Below, piece by piece: positions 6,391 through 14,628 of a DNA stretch of 17,917 bases. The notes under the pieces are model-generated. The model searched no databases. It saw only the letters and a list, made by a program, of their open reading frames with translations, and was not told the DNA's origin. The stretch is from Deltaproteobacteria bacterium. GTDB taxonomy: Bacteria; Desulfobacterota; GWC2-55-46; DRQE01. The DNA lies in the NCBI GenBank assembly GCA_016219165.1, contig JACRCB010000100.1, positions 1 to 17,917 of the forward strand. Reading direction: 5' to 3'. The first letter of the stretch is position 1; each line of letters opens with the position of its first letter. Both the position numbers and the translations under genes were made by a program.

Positions 6391-9030
6391 ATGGCCGTAA
6401 CTATCGCAAAGGTGTACGCACCCGGCGAGGTCGAAAGAAAGTGGTACGCCCGGTGGCTCGAAAAAAACCTCTTTACCGCGGACCCCCGCTCGGATAAACC
6501 CCCCTTCTCGATGGTCATCCCGCCGCCGAACATAACGGGCTCGCTCCACCTCGGTCACGCCCTCAACAATACCCTTCAGGACATAATGGCGAGATTCAAA
6601 AGGATGCAGGGTTATAACGTCCTCTGGCTTCCGGGCATAGACCATGCGGGTATAGCGACCCAGAACGTAGTTGAAAGGCGGCTTAAAGAGGAGGGGATGT
6701 CGCGGGATGCCCTCGGAAGGGAAAAATTTGTAGAGAGGGTCTGGAAGTGGAAGGAGGAGAGCGAAGGGACCATCATAAACCAGTTAAAAAGGCTCGGGGC
6801 TTCATGCGACTGGACAAGGCTTAAGTTCACCCTCGACAGCACGCTCTCAATGGCCGTAAGGGAGGTGTTCGTAAGACTCTATAAGGAGGGGCTTGTCTAC
6901 AGGGGCGACTACATAATAAACTTCTGCCCCCGCTGTTCCACGGCGCTCTCGGACCTTGAGGTCGAACATGCGGAGAAAGATTCCCTCCTCTACCACATCG
7001 AATATCCGGTAAAGGGGGGCGGAAGTATCGTTGTCGCGACGACAAGGCCGGAAACGATGCTCGGCGATACCGCGGTCGCCGTAAACCCCAGGGACAGCCG
7101 GTACAAGGCGTTTGCGGGGAAGGCCGTGGAGCTGCCGCTTGTAAAAAGGGAGATACCAATCATAGAGGACGCGGCCGTGGATATGGAGTTCGGGACAGGG
7201 GCGGTAAAGATAACCCCGGCGCACGATTTTAACGACTTCGAGACGGCGAGAAAACACGGGCTGCCTTGCTTAAAGGTAATGGACCTGAACGCGAGGATGA
7301 ACGAGAATGCCGGCGCATACGCGGGGCTTACGAGGGAAGAGGCGAGGAATAGGATAACGGAAGACTTGAAGAAGGAAGGGCTCCTCAAGAAGGAGGAAAA
7401 ATACAGGCTCCTTTTGGGCGTATGCTACAGGTGCGGGACAACGGTAGAGCCGACGCTCTCAAAACAGTGGTTTGTAAAGGTAGGGCCGCTTGCAAAACCG
7501 GCGATAGAGGCGGTAGAGGAAGGTAGTATTAGGTTTGTCCCCAAGTCATGGGAAAAGACATACTTTGAATGGATGGGAAACATAAGGGACTGGTGCATTT
7601 CGAGGCAGATATGGTGGGGGCACAGGATCCCGGCATGGTACTGCGAGGATTGCGGCCGCGTAACGGTGGAAACAAGAGACCCCTCCCGGTGCGAAGCGTG
7701 CGGCAGCGAAAAGATAGCGCAGGACCCCGATGTCCTCGACACATGGTTTTCCTCCGCGCTCTGGCCGTTCTCTACACTTGGCTGGCCCGAAGAAACCGTC
7801 GAGGGCGGCGTTTTCTACCCGACGTCTGCTCTCTTCACGAGTTTTGACATAATATTTTTCTGGGTGGCGAGGATGATAATGATGGGGCTTAAATTCAAGG
7901 GGGACGCGCCCTTCAGGGACGTTTACATACACGCCCTCATAAGGGACGCCGCGGGGCAAAAGATGAGTAAAAGCAAGGGTAACGTCATAGACCCGCTTGT
8001 GATGATGGAAAAATACGGCACGGACGCATTAAGGTTCACCCTCGCCTCCTTTGCCGCGCAGGGCAGGGACATAAAACTCGCGGAGGAAAGGATAGAGGGT
8101 TACAGGAACTTCGCAAACAAACTCTGGAACCTCGCAAGATTCGCCCTCATGAACATAGAGGGCGCCCCCTTATCCCCCGCGGCCCCGGAAAAACTTACAA
8201 GGGCGGATAAATGGATTATGACGAGGCTTTCATCGGCAATCGAGGAGGTTTCTTCCTCCATTGACAACTACGAATTCGACACCGCCGCAAAGGCCGTTTA
8301 TTCGTTTATCTGGCATGAACTCTGCGACTGGTATGTGGAACTCATAAAGCCCGACCTCAGAGGGGAGAGGGGGGGGGAAAGAAAGACGTTCGTGGAGGGC
8401 CTTCTTATAAACGTCATTAAGGATACACTTAAACTCCTCCACCCCTTCATGCCTTTCATAACGGAAGAAATATACTCTTACCTTCCGGGTGTGGCCGCTG
8501 GTATAATGGAGGCGGGGTTGCCCGGTCCCGCGGGCGGATACCCGGAAGATGCGGACGGGATGGAGGTCGTAATGGAGGTTATAAGGGCTGTAAGGAATAT
8601 AAGGACAGAAATGAACATCCCCCCGGGGGCCGCTTTGGACTGCACGGCCTTTACAAAAAACGCCTCCCTGACGGGCATACTCCGCGAAGAAGAGGCGAAC
8701 ATAAAAAACCTCGCCCGCCTGAGGGAGTTAAGGGTTTCCGGGGCCGGGGAGAGGCCGAAACAGGCGGCCTTCGCCGTTACAAGGGGGATAGAGGTCTTTG
8801 TGCCCCTTAAAGGCCATGTGGACATAGAAAAAGAGACCCTGAGGATTACGAGGGAACTCGAAAAACTATCGTCCGAGATTTCGGACGTGGACAAAAAACT
8901 CGGCAACAGGGATTTCACCGCAAATGCGCCTTCCGCTATAGTAGAAAAAGAAAGGGGAAGACTCTCCCTCCTGATGGAAAAGAAGGTAAAACTGGAGGCC
9001 GGGGCTGAAAGGATAAGGGGACTAAGATAA
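6391..9030 (+). CDS. valS: valyl-tRNA synthetase
   Basis: Attaches valine to tRNA-Val and edits mischarged threonine. The 879-aa length is typical. Class I signatures are HLGH at 53-56 (within PPPNITGSLHLGHALN) and KMSKS at 524-528. The editing domain shows ATTRPETMLGDTAV and FGTGAVKITPAHDFNDF. Metal-binding Cys pairs CPRC, CYRCG and CEDCG/CEACG are visible, as in zinc-containing ValRS. The last ~65 residues (after VDIEKETLRITRELEKL) are the C-terminal coiled coil that embraces tRNA. The start ATG has AAAGGAG (6374-6380) upstream. It opens a + strand run with nadC, birA, coaX and a TPR gene. The stop TAA shares one base with the nadC ATG (TAATG). All core motifs are intact and nothing is odd. 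Confidence 0.98.
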   Translation: MAVTIAKVYAPGEVERKWYARWLEKNLFTADPRSDKPPFSMVIPPPNITGSLHLGHALNNTLQDIMARFKRMQGYNVLWLPGIDHAGIATQNVVERRLKEEGMSRDALGREKFVERVWKWKEESEGTIINQLKRLGASCDWTRLKFTLDSTLSMAVREVFVRLYKEGLVYRGDYIINFCPRCSTALSDLEVEHAEKDSLLYHIEYPVKGGGSIVVATTRPETMLGDTAVAVNPRDSRYKAFAGKAVELPLVKREIPIIEDAAVDMEFGTGAVKITPAHDFNDFETARKHGLPCLKVMDLNARMNENAGAYAGLTREEARNRITEDLKKEGLLKKEEKYRLLLGVCYRCGTTVEPTLSKQWFVKVGPLAKPAIEAVEEGSIRFVPKSWEKTYFEWMGNIRDWCISRQIWWGHRIPAWYCEDCGRVTVETRDPSRCEACGSEKIAQDPDVLDTWFSSALWPFSTLGWPEETVEGGVFYPTSALFTSFDIIFFWVARMIMMGLKFKGDAPFRDVYIHALIRDAAGQKMSKSKGNVIDPLVMMEKYGTDALRFTLASFAAQGRDIKLAEERIEGYRNFANKLWNLARFALMNIEGAPLSPAAPEKLTRADKWIMTRLSSAIEEVSSSIDNYEFDTAAKAVYSFIWHELCDWYVELIKPDLRGERGGERKTFVEGLLINVIKDTLKLLHPFMPFITEEIYSYLPGVAAGIMEAGLPGPAGGYPEDADGMEVVMEVIRAVRNIRTEMNIPPGAALDCTAFTKNASLTGILREEEANIKNLARLRELRVSGAGERPKQAAFAVTRGIEVFVPLKGHVDIEKETLRITRELEKLSSEISDVDKKLGNRDFTANAPSAIVEKERGRLSLLMEKKVKLEAGAERIRGLR

Positions 9031-9917
9031 TGAGACGCACGGGGGTTAAAAAAAGTGTCGGCATCCCGCTCCTCGAATACGCCGGGAGGATTATAAACGC
9101 TTCCCTCGCGGAAGATATCGGCACCGGGGATATAACGACGGAGGCGGTAGTGCCCAAGAATCTTAAAGGTCATGGGAGGATAATAGCGAAGGAAGCGTTT
9201 GTCCTTTGCGGGATTGTAATCGCAGAGAAGGTTTTTGCAACCACCGGCGAGGATATAAAATTCCGCAGCCTTGCGGACGATGGGGATGTTGTGGTTAAAG
9301 GGCAGGTCCTGGCCGCCGTATCGGGCAACTTAAGGGGCATCCTTGAAGGCGAGAGGCTTGCGCTCAATTTTCTGCAGAGGCTTTCCGGGATTGCCACCCT
9401 TACCAGGGAGTTCATAAAAAAAACCTCCGGCACCCATGTAAAGATACTCGACACCCGGAAAACCACCCCGATGATGAGAATCCTCGAAAGATACGCGGTG
9501 AGGACAGGGGGCGGGGTAAACCACCGCTTCGGCCTCTTCGACAGGGTCCTCATAAAAGACAACCACATAAAGATTGCCGGCGGGGTGAAAGAGGCCGTCG
9601 GAATCGTTAAAAGGAATTACCCCAAGGGGATTCCCATCGAGATAGAGACGAAGAATACAAAAGAGGTAAAAGAGGCGCTTCTGTCCGGAGTCCAGACGAT
9701 TATGCTCGACAACATGGGGCTTAAAGAGATAAAAAAGGCCGTCGGCATCATAGACGGAAAAACACTCGTTGAGGTCTCCGGCGGGGTAACGCTAAAAAAC
9801 GTGGGAAGGATTGCAAGGACAGGGGCGGATTATATCTCCGTGGGGGCGCTCACTCACTCCGCAAGGGCGGTAGACATAAGTTTTGAGGTCGAACGATGGA
9901 ACCGGAATTCGAGATAA
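9030..9917 (+). CDS. nadC: nicotinate-nucleotide pyrophosphorylase (quinolinate phosphoribosyltransferase, carboxylating)
   Basis: Converts quinolinate and PRPP to nicotinate mononucleotide, CO2 and pyrophosphate in NAD synthesis. It is 295 aa, the usual size. Typical segments are LAEDIGTGDITTEAV (26-40), GERLALNFLQRLSGIAT (107-123), the PRPP/quinolinate-binding DTRKTTP (141-147), GGGVNHRFGL (160-169), LIKDNHI (174-180) and the C-terminal EVSGGV. The ATG overlaps the valS stop by one base, and the end overlaps birA by 22 bases, so the three are almost certainly co-transcribed and translationally coupled. No nadA or nadB is in the window, so the first two steps of the pathway are encoded elsewhere. 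Confidence 0.97.
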   Translation: MRRTGVKKSVGIPLLEYAGRIINASLAEDIGTGDITTEAVVPKNLKGHGRIIAKEAFVLCGIVIAEKVFATTGEDIKFRSLADDGDVVVKGQVLAAVSGNLRGILEGERLALNFLQRLSGIATLTREFIKKTSGTHVKILDTRKTTPMMRILERYAVRTGGGVNHRFGLFDRVLIKDNHIKIAGGVKEAVGIVKRNYPKGIPIEIETKNTKEVKEALLSGVQTIMLDNMGLKEIKKAVGIIDGKTLVEVSGGVTLKNVGRIARTGADYISVGALTHSARAVDISFEVERWNRNSR

Positions 9918-10864
9918 TAAGCCTTCTGAAAAAAAAAGCCGGGGGCCATATTTCCGGCGAGGCCCTCTCGGCAAGGCTCGGCATCTCAAGAACGGCCGTA
10001 TGGAAATACATCGCCTCCTTGAGAAAGGCGGGATACGATATAGAGGGTCGTAGCAATAAAGGCTATACGCTTTTAAGCCCCGAATCCTCCCCGTTCAACC
10101 CACACGAGATTAAGTCGTATATTACAACGGAGATAATAGGGAAATATCTGCATTTTTTCCCGTCCATCGACTCAACGAACTCCAAGGCGCTGGAACTTGC
10201 GAGAAAAAACGCCCCCGAGGGAACGGTTGTCGTTGCGGACGCACAGGAAAAAGGCAGGGGCAGGGTCGGGAGGACATGGCTCTCTCCCGCTGAGGCGAAC
10301 ATCTACACATCCATAATACTCAGACCCGATATAACGCCGCAGAGCGCCCTCGCCCTGACGCTTATGGCCGCGGTTGCGGTTGCGGAAAGCGTAGCGGCCT
10401 TCATCCCCCGCAGGGTGTGCGTCAAATGGCCGAACGACGTCCTCATAGATGGGAGAAAGGTCGCCGGCATACTCACCGAGATGAGTTCGGAAGTGGACAG
10501 GGTCAATTTCGTGGTCGTAGGCATAGGCGTGAACGTCAACATGGACATGAAGAAAACACCCGCCGCGATAAGAGGGAGCGCCACGTCCGTCATGGAGAAA
10601 AAAGGGGTGGAGACCTCGAGGGCGGCACTCGTCGGCGCACTTTATTCCAACATCGAAAAGTGGTATAAGAGATTCATGGAAGAAGGCCCTCCGCCGGTTA
10701 TTTCGGCATGGCGGAAGTTTTTTAACGGCGAGGGGAAACCGGTAAAGGTAAAGGGGGTTGCCGGGCTCACTGGCATATGCCTCGGTATAGACGACAGCGG
10801 GGCGCTCCTTGTAAGGACCGGGGCCGGGGTTATAGAAAAGGTGATATCCGGAGACGTCGAATAA
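9896..10864 (+). CDS. birA: biotin-[acetyl-CoA-carboxylase] ligase with N-terminal DNA-binding domain (BirA)
   Basis: Activates biotin to biotinyl-5'-AMP and attaches it to biotin-dependent carboxylases. Residues ~1-60 form a winged helix-turn-helix (GEALSARLGISRTAVWKYI), so this is the bifunctional form that can also repress biotin genes. The catalytic domain has the biotinyl-AMP loop GRGRVGRTW (120-128), KWPNDVLIDGRKVAGILTE starting at 177, and GIGVNVN. The C-terminal SH3-like domain ends the 322-aa protein. The ATG at 9896 lies within the end of nadC. No bio genes or recognisable biotin operator are in the window, so any targets are elsewhere. It is followed, after 74 bases, by coaX, which makes another acyl-transfer cofactor; the pairing birA-coaX is common. 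Confidence 0.97.
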   Translation: MEPEFEIISLLKKKAGGHISGEALSARLGISRTAVWKYIASLRKAGYDIEGRSNKGYTLLSPESSPFNPHEIKSYITTEIIGKYLHFFPSIDSTNSKALELARKNAPEGTVVVADAQEKGRGRVGRTWLSPAEANIYTSIILRPDITPQSALALTLMAAVAVAESVAAFIPRRVCVKWPNDVLIDGRKVAGILTEMSSEVDRVNFVVVGIGVNVNMDMKKTPAAIRGSATSVMEKKGVETSRAALVGALYSNIEKWYKRFMEEGPPPVISAWRKFFNGEGKPVKVKGVAGLTGICLGIDDSGALLVRTGAGVIEKVISGDVE

Positions 10865-10938
10865 GGGCCTTTTTTCTCACAGGCAGCGAGGGGCAATACA
10901 AACAGAACGGATTTAAACCCCCGTGAGGTAGGAACGCC

Positions 10939-11712
10939 TTGCTTCTTACGATAGACATAGGCAACACGAACATCCTATTCGGCGTTTTCAAGGGAGAAAC
11001 GCTCCTCAGAAACTGGCGTCTCTCTACCGCAAAGGAAAAGACCCCGGATGAGTACGGCATAACGCTCCTAAGCCTTTTAGAGAACTCCAACATCCCGGTA
11101 AACGGGATAAGCGGCGCCATCATCTCCTGTGTCGTCCCCCCGCTGAAAGAGACATTTTCGAAGGCGGTTTCGGCCTACATCGGGAGGAACCCCCTTTTTG
11201 TGGAGCCCGGGATAAAGACCGGAATGCCCATATCTACGGACAACCCCAAAGAGGTGGGGGCGGACAGGATAGTCAATGCGGTCGGGGCATACTCAATACA
11301 TGGATGCGAGTTGATAGTCGTTGATTTCGGCACCGCCATAACGTTCGATTACGTAACGGGAAAGGGCGAATACGCGGGGGGGGCGATTTCACCGGGGATT
11401 ATGATAGCCTCGGATGCGCTCTCCGAGAGGACGGCGAAATTGCAGAGGGTGGAATTCTCAAGGCCTTCGTCGGTCGTGGGAAAAAATACCGTCGATAGCA
11501 TCAAGAGCGGCCTTTTCTACGGATTTGTCGGATTGGTCGACGGAATAGTCGAAAGGATAAAGAAAGAGACCGGAGGGAGGGCGAAGACAATCGCAACGGG
11601 CGGTTACGCCGGGGCCATATTCAAAGAAACGAGGACCATCGATTATCTCGACGAGTTCCTTGTCTTGAAGGGATTGAAAAAAATCTACGAGGTGAATAAA
11701 CCGGATGCCTGA
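10939..11712 (+). CDS. coaX: type III pantothenate kinase
   Basis: Phosphorylates pantothenate, the first committed step of coenzyme A synthesis. It belongs to the ASKHA-fold type III class rather than the CoaA P-loop class. The 257 aa carry all three signatures: DIGNTN (6-11, phosphate loop), GADRI (107-111) and DFGTA (129-133), plus GGAISPG. The start is TTG at 10939-10941. It lies just before the first beta strand, no ATG fits, and AGGA lies five bases upstream (GAGGTAGGA overall). Type III enzymes generally need a monovalent cation and are not feedback-inhibited by CoA. It follows birA after a 74-base gap and overlaps the TPR gene by 8 bases. Confidence 0.97.
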   Translation: MLLTIDIGNTNILFGVFKGETLLRNWRLSTAKEKTPDEYGITLLSLLENSNIPVNGISGAIISCVVPPLKETFSKAVSAYIGRNPLFVEPGIKTGMPISTDNPKEVGADRIVNAVGAYSIHGCELIVVDFGTAITFDYVTGKGEYAGGAISPGIMIASDALSERTAKLQRVEFSRPSSVVGKNTVDSIKSGLFYGFVGLVDGIVERIKKETGGRAKTIATGGYAGAIFKETRTIDYLDEFLVLKGLKKIYEVNKPDA

Positions 11713-12190
11713 AGAGGGAAAAGAGAATTTCTCGGCGGGGCTCAAATATCTTAAAACGGGCGAGATGGAGGCGGCCACGAGGGCTTTTGAAAAGGCCTAC
11801 AGGGAAAATAAGGAGAATCCCTCTTACATGTCCTACTACGGAATGTGCGCGGCGCTTAAGTGGGGCAAGATAGGACTCGGCATAGAACTCTGCACGAAGG
11901 CGATAAAAAAGGAGTTCTTTAAGGCGGATTTCTACCTCAATCTCGGGAAGGTCTATCTTGAGGCCGACAACAGAAAAGGGGCCGTAACGGTATTCAAGAA
12001 GGGGCTCGGAATCGACAAGGATAACGAGGAACTTCACGAGATGCTCGTTATCCTTGGGGTGAGGAAGAGGCCGGTCATACCCTTTCTCGGAAGGTCGCAC
12101 CAGATAAACAAATACCTTGGGATATTCTTCAGGCGCACCCTGCCGGACCTTCTCAGGACAAAAGGCCCGGAGAGGAAGAAGGAGGAATAA
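11705..12190 (+). CDS. tetratricopeptide-repeat protein
   Basis: A 161-aa soluble protein made of about three TPR units: residues ~6-38 (AGLKYLKTGEMEAATRAFEKAY), ~40-72 and ~74-107 (LNLGKVYLEADNRKGAVTVFKKGLGID). It then has a basic tail with the segment RKRPVIPFLGRSHQINKYLG, a motif I recall at the end of TPR proteins in the deltaproteobacterial lineage. There is no signal peptide or membrane span. TPRs are protein-interaction scaffolds; no specific partner can be named. The ATG at 11705 overlaps the coaX end by 8 bases and has GAGGTGA nine bases upstream, so it is probably the last gene of the valS-nadC-birA-coaX unit. The following 160 bases hold no gene. Confidence 0.88.
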   Translation: MPEEGKENFSAGLKYLKTGEMEAATRAFEKAYRENKENPSYMSYYGMCAALKWGKIGLGIELCTKAIKKEFFKADFYLNLGKVYLEADNRKGAVTVFKKGLGIDKDNEELHEMLVILGVRKRPVIPFLGRSHQINKYLGIFFRRTLPDLLRTKGPERKKEE

Positions 12191-12350
12191 GGGGGGACGG
12201 AGGCATAAGACAACCAACGCACATCCTCCCCCTCCATCCACCGCTGCAGGCGGGGAAGATGGAATTCTCCCACCATCCATGACGATGTCCCATGCCACTT
12301 AAGCCGGAAGATAATAGACGCCGCAAAAAAAGGTAAGGAAAAACAGGATA

Positions 12351-13340
12351 ATGAAGGTAAATAAGGCCGTTTACGGTTTCATCTCTCCGGCAGCCGGAAG
12401 GGAAATGCGTCTGAAGGCCGCACAGGGTGAGGTCCCCCTTAAACCCGCGGACAGATTAACCGCAGTATATGTGCTCGCGCACGATAAGGACGGGGATATC
12501 AGGGCCGCGGCGCAGAAGACATTCGCCGGGTTCCCGGCGGACGAGATTATCCTGGCGCTCGAAAACACCCTCGACCCCGCCGTAATCAGGGATATTGCGA
12601 AGATGCACCCTGCTAACGAGGGGGTCCTGATAAAGATTGCACTCACCGGGAACGCCGACGACGAGACGCTTAAAACCATAGCCGCGGGCGCGCCGCGAGG
12701 CGTCGACGCAGGCGCGCCGCGAGGCGTCGACGCAGGCGCGCCGGAAAAAGTCCTAAAGGCAATCGCAAAGAACGCCGGAAGCGTCAGCCCGCAAGGCGTC
12801 TCCTCAGTCGTGAAAAACCCCGTCACCCAGCGGGAGTTGTCCGGGCGCGCAGGTAAACCCCATACCACCTCCGAGTTTCCGAGGGAATTCACGGAGAAAA
12901 GGACCAAGGAGATGGAAGAGGGGGAGAGGATAAACATGCAGAGAAGGATTATGAGCATGACCGTAGCCGAGAAGATTAAACTCGCGCTCCTCGGCAACAA
13001 AGAGGCGCGGGAGATACTCATAAAGGACTCCAATAAGATGGTGTCCTTTACCGTGCTCGGGAACCCCCATATAACGGAGGATGAGATTATAAAACTTACC
13101 GCCTCAACCTCCACGTCCGATGAACTCCTAAGGCTGGTGGTGAGGAACAAGGAGTGGCTCAAAAGCTACCATATCAGGAAAAATCTCATATATAATCCCA
13201 AAACCCCTATGAAGACGTCGCTCAGAATCATTCCGGACCTCAACGAAAGGGACCTCGAAAAACTTGCAAAGAGTAAAAACGTACCATCGGTCATCGCCTC
13301 CAGCGCGAGGAAGGCGCTTATGATGAAAAAAAAGCGCTGA
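12351..13340 (+). CDS. uncharacterised 329-aa helical-repeat-like protein
   Basis: I do not recognise a function. Residues ~30-110 read like HEAT/armadillo-type helix pairs (AVYVLAHDKDGDIRAAAQKTF; DPAVIRDIAK). The middle contains an in-frame tandem octapeptide, GAPRGVDA twice plus GAP (113-131). Residues ~200-329 form a second helical part (TVAEKIKLALLGNKEAREIL, KLTASTSTSDELLRLVVRN, LEKLAKSKNVPSVIASSARK). I recall similar C-terminal halves in conserved hypothetical proteins of Geobacter-like bacteria. There is no signal peptide or transmembrane segment, and the protein is basic at the C-terminus (MMKKKR). The start ATG has AAGGA at 12335-12339 and AGGA at 12345-12348. It stands alone, 160 bases after the TPR gene and before a repeat-filled gap. 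Scaffold-like protein binding is a guess from the repeat character. Confidence 0.85.
   Translation: MKVNKAVYGFISPAAGREMRLKAAQGEVPLKPADRLTAVYVLAHDKDGDIRAAAQKTFAGFPADEIILALENTLDPAVIRDIAKMHPANEGVLIKIALTGNADDETLKTIAAGAPRGVDAGAPRGVDAGAPEKVLKAIAKNAGSVSPQGVSSVVKNPVTQRELSGRAGKPHTTSEFPREFTEKRTKEMEEGERINMQRRIMSMTVAEKIKLALLGNKEAREILIKDSNKMVSFTVLGNPHITEDEIIKLTASTSTSDELLRLVVRNKEWLKSYHIRKNLIYNPKTPMKTSLRIIPDLNERDLEKLAKSKNVPSVIASSARKALMMKKKR
12687..12742. repeat. 24-bp in-frame tandem repeat (2 full copies plus 8 bp)
   Basis: Units 12687-12710 and 12711-12734 are identical, followed by the first eight bases again (12735-12742). Each unit joins two perfect palindromes, GGCGCGCC and GCGTCGACGC, through GCGAG and a final A. 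Being 24 bp, gain or loss of a unit would keep the reading frame and add or remove eight residues (GAPRGVDA) in the host protein. Confidence 0.95.
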
Positions 13341-13437
13341 CGGCTGTTAAAAAAGCATCCCGGGGAAAAGTTTCCTTGGGCCTTGCTTAGTCAAAACATG
13401 TAATCTCTGAAAAAGTATCTTGAGAGAACCCGACACA

Positions 13438-13481
13438 TCCCTGAAACAAGTTCAGGGCAGGCTCTTTGGATGGGTTCCCCG
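13438..13481. repeat. dispersed palindromic repeat, copy 2
   Basis: Core CCCTGAAACAAGTTCAGGG (perfect seven-base arms around ACAAG), followed by CAGGCTCTTTGGATGGGTTCCCCG. It shares the core plus about 15 bases of right flank with the copies at 5062 and 15690, in the same orientation, and lies between the 12-bp inverted repeat arms of this gap. Confidence 0.9.
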
Positions 13482-13584
13482 TAAAAAGGTTCTCTCAAGC
13501 GCTCTCCAAAAACTTTCAGTTCTGGTGGGCACAGCCCACTCTAAAAATCTTTGAAGGGGCAGGGCTCCCGTTGCTGCGAAGCCG

Positions 13585-13603
13585 ACCCAAGCTTCGCTTG
13601 GGT
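13585..13603. repeat. hairpin, 8-bp stem, TTC loop
   Basis: Perfect stem ACCCAAGC/GCTTGGGT with a three-base loop, part of the gap before trxB. There is no T-tract after it. It is related in design (ACCC-rich arm, three-base loop) to the hairpins at 13631 and 15728. Confidence 0.85.
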
Positions 13604-13630
13604 ACCCCGACGGGAAGCGGGAAACCTTTC

Positions 13631-13653
13631 CGACCCACCCTGCGGGTGGGTCG
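13631..13653. repeat. hairpin, 10-bp stem, TGC loop
   Basis: Perfect ten-base-pair stem CGACCCACCC/GGGTGGGTCG with a three-base loop, 62 bp before the trxB start. It is followed by CCCGAAG rather than T residues, so it is not a classical terminator. A transcript entering trxB from upstream would carry it in its leader. Confidence 0.85.
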
Positions 13654-13715
13654 CCCGAAGTTTCCCCCAAAAATGCTTTTTTCAGAAGTTACAACATATA
13701 TCGGAGAGGTTAGGC

Positions 13716-14627
13716 ATGCATGACCTGATTATTATCGGCGGCGGACCGGCCGGCCTTACCGCGGGCATTTACGCGCAGAGGATGAAAATAAAGACACTCC
13801 TCCTTGAAAAGGAAATGGTAGGGGGTCAGATTGCCAAGAGCGACGTCATAGAAAACTACCCCGGATTCCCTTCGATAAGCGGGATGGACCTCATGGATAA
13901 ATTCGAAGGGCACGCAAGGAATCTCGGGCTTGAGATAAAAATGGCGGAGGTTCGGGATATAAGCCTCAAAGGAAACGTAAGGGTGGTAAAGACAACCGAA
14001 GGGGAGTTCGCGGCAAAGGCCGTTATTATCGCAACGGGGGCCAGGCCGAAAAGGCTCGGGGTCGGGGGCGAAAGGGAATTTACTGGCAAGGGTGTGTCCT
14101 ACTGCGCAACGTGCGACGGCCCTTTTTTCAAAAACCAGAGTGTCGTCGTGGTCGGAGGAGGGGATACCGCGGTTAAAGAGGCGCTTTATCTTTCAAGGCT
14201 CGCAAAAAAGGTCTATGTCGTGCACAGAAGAGACGAACTCAGGGCTGAAAAGATCCTTCAGGAAAAGGCCCTCTCAACGCCTAACATGGAATTTATATTA
14301 AGCCACGCATTGAAGGAGATAAAAGGGGATAAGGTCGTAACAGGGGTCGTGCTTAAAGACCTCAAGACAAACTCTTCGAGGGCGCTTGAGGCCGAGGGGG
14401 TCTTTGTATTTGTCGGCATAAACCCGATAACCGATTTTGCCGACGTTACAAAGGACGAAGGCGGGTTCATAAAGACCAATGACAGGATGGAGACATCCGT
14501 TGGCGGCATATATGCCGCGGGGGATTGCAGAACGACCCCTCTAAGACAGGTCTCAACCGCCGTCGGCGACGGCGCGACGGCCGCGTTCGTGGCTGAAGGC
14601 TATATCGAAAAATTAAAAGACGCATAA
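13716..14627 (+). CDS. trxB: thioredoxin-disulfide reductase, NADPH-type
   Basis: Reduces thioredoxin with NADPH through FAD and a redox-active disulfide, keeping cytoplasmic thiols reduced. It is 303 aa from the ATG at 13716, chosen because GGAGAGG lies six bases upstream and the protein then begins directly with the FAD-binding strand (DLIIIGGGPAGLTAG, 3-17). The frame is open further upstream, but that part is only repeat DNA. The redox motif is CATC at 130-133 (YCATCDGPFF). The NADP domain has VVVGGGDTAVKEA and the phosphate-binding HRRDELRA, which favours NADPH over ferredoxin or NADH. GDCR near the C-terminus closes the FAD site. The stop is one base before the carbamate kinase ATG, so they are co-transcribed. 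No thioredoxin gene is adjacent. Confidence 0.96.
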   Translation: MHDLIIIGGGPAGLTAGIYAQRMKIKTLLLEKEMVGGQIAKSDVIENYPGFPSISGMDLMDKFEGHARNLGLEIKMAEVRDISLKGNVRVVKTTEGEFAAKAVIIATGARPKRLGVGGEREFTGKGVSYCATCDGPFFKNQSVVVVGGGDTAVKEALYLSRLAKKVYVVHRRDELRAEKILQEKALSTPNMEFILSHALKEIKGDKVVTGVVLKDLKTNSSRALEAEGVFVFVGINPITDFADVTKDEGGFIKTNDRMETSVGGIYAAGDCRTTPLRQVSTAVGDGATAAFVAEGYIEKLKDA

Positions 14628-14628
14628 A

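Larger units (their letters stand above)
13341..13715. repeat. 375-bp gene-free stretch of nested inverted repeats and hairpins
   Basis: I see no credible gene here. An outer inverted repeat AAAAAAGCAT (13349-13358)/ATGCTTTTTT (13673-13682) brackets the region. Inside it CTTGAGAGAACC (13419-13430)/GGTTCTCTCAAG (13488-13499), a perfect 12-bp pair, encloses dispersed repeat copy 2. Further right lie two strong hairpins: ACCCAAGC-TTC-GCTTGGGT (13585-13603) and CGACCCACCC-TGC-GGGTGGGTCG (13631-13653). Neither is followed directly by a T-tract, so they are not ordinary terminators. Possible readings are a small non-autonomous fold-back element, or accumulated palindromic modules between the 329-aa gene and trxB. 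Confidence 0.8.

Noticed and set aside
12371..13162. 263-codon open frame on the - strand
   Set aside because: It mirrors the 329-aa gene, is Ser/Ala-rich low complexity and has no ribosome site; the + strand frame has a start site and coherent helical repeats.
13341..13715. CRISPR array or attachment site
   Set aside because: The repeats are palindromic and unevenly placed without regular spacers, and no cas, integrase or tRNA gene is present.
13466..13723. 85-codon open frame ahead of trxB and the upstream extension of the trxB frame to 13551
   Set aside because: Both consist of hairpins and dispersed repeat DNA; trxB has a proper ribosome site and N-terminus at 13716.
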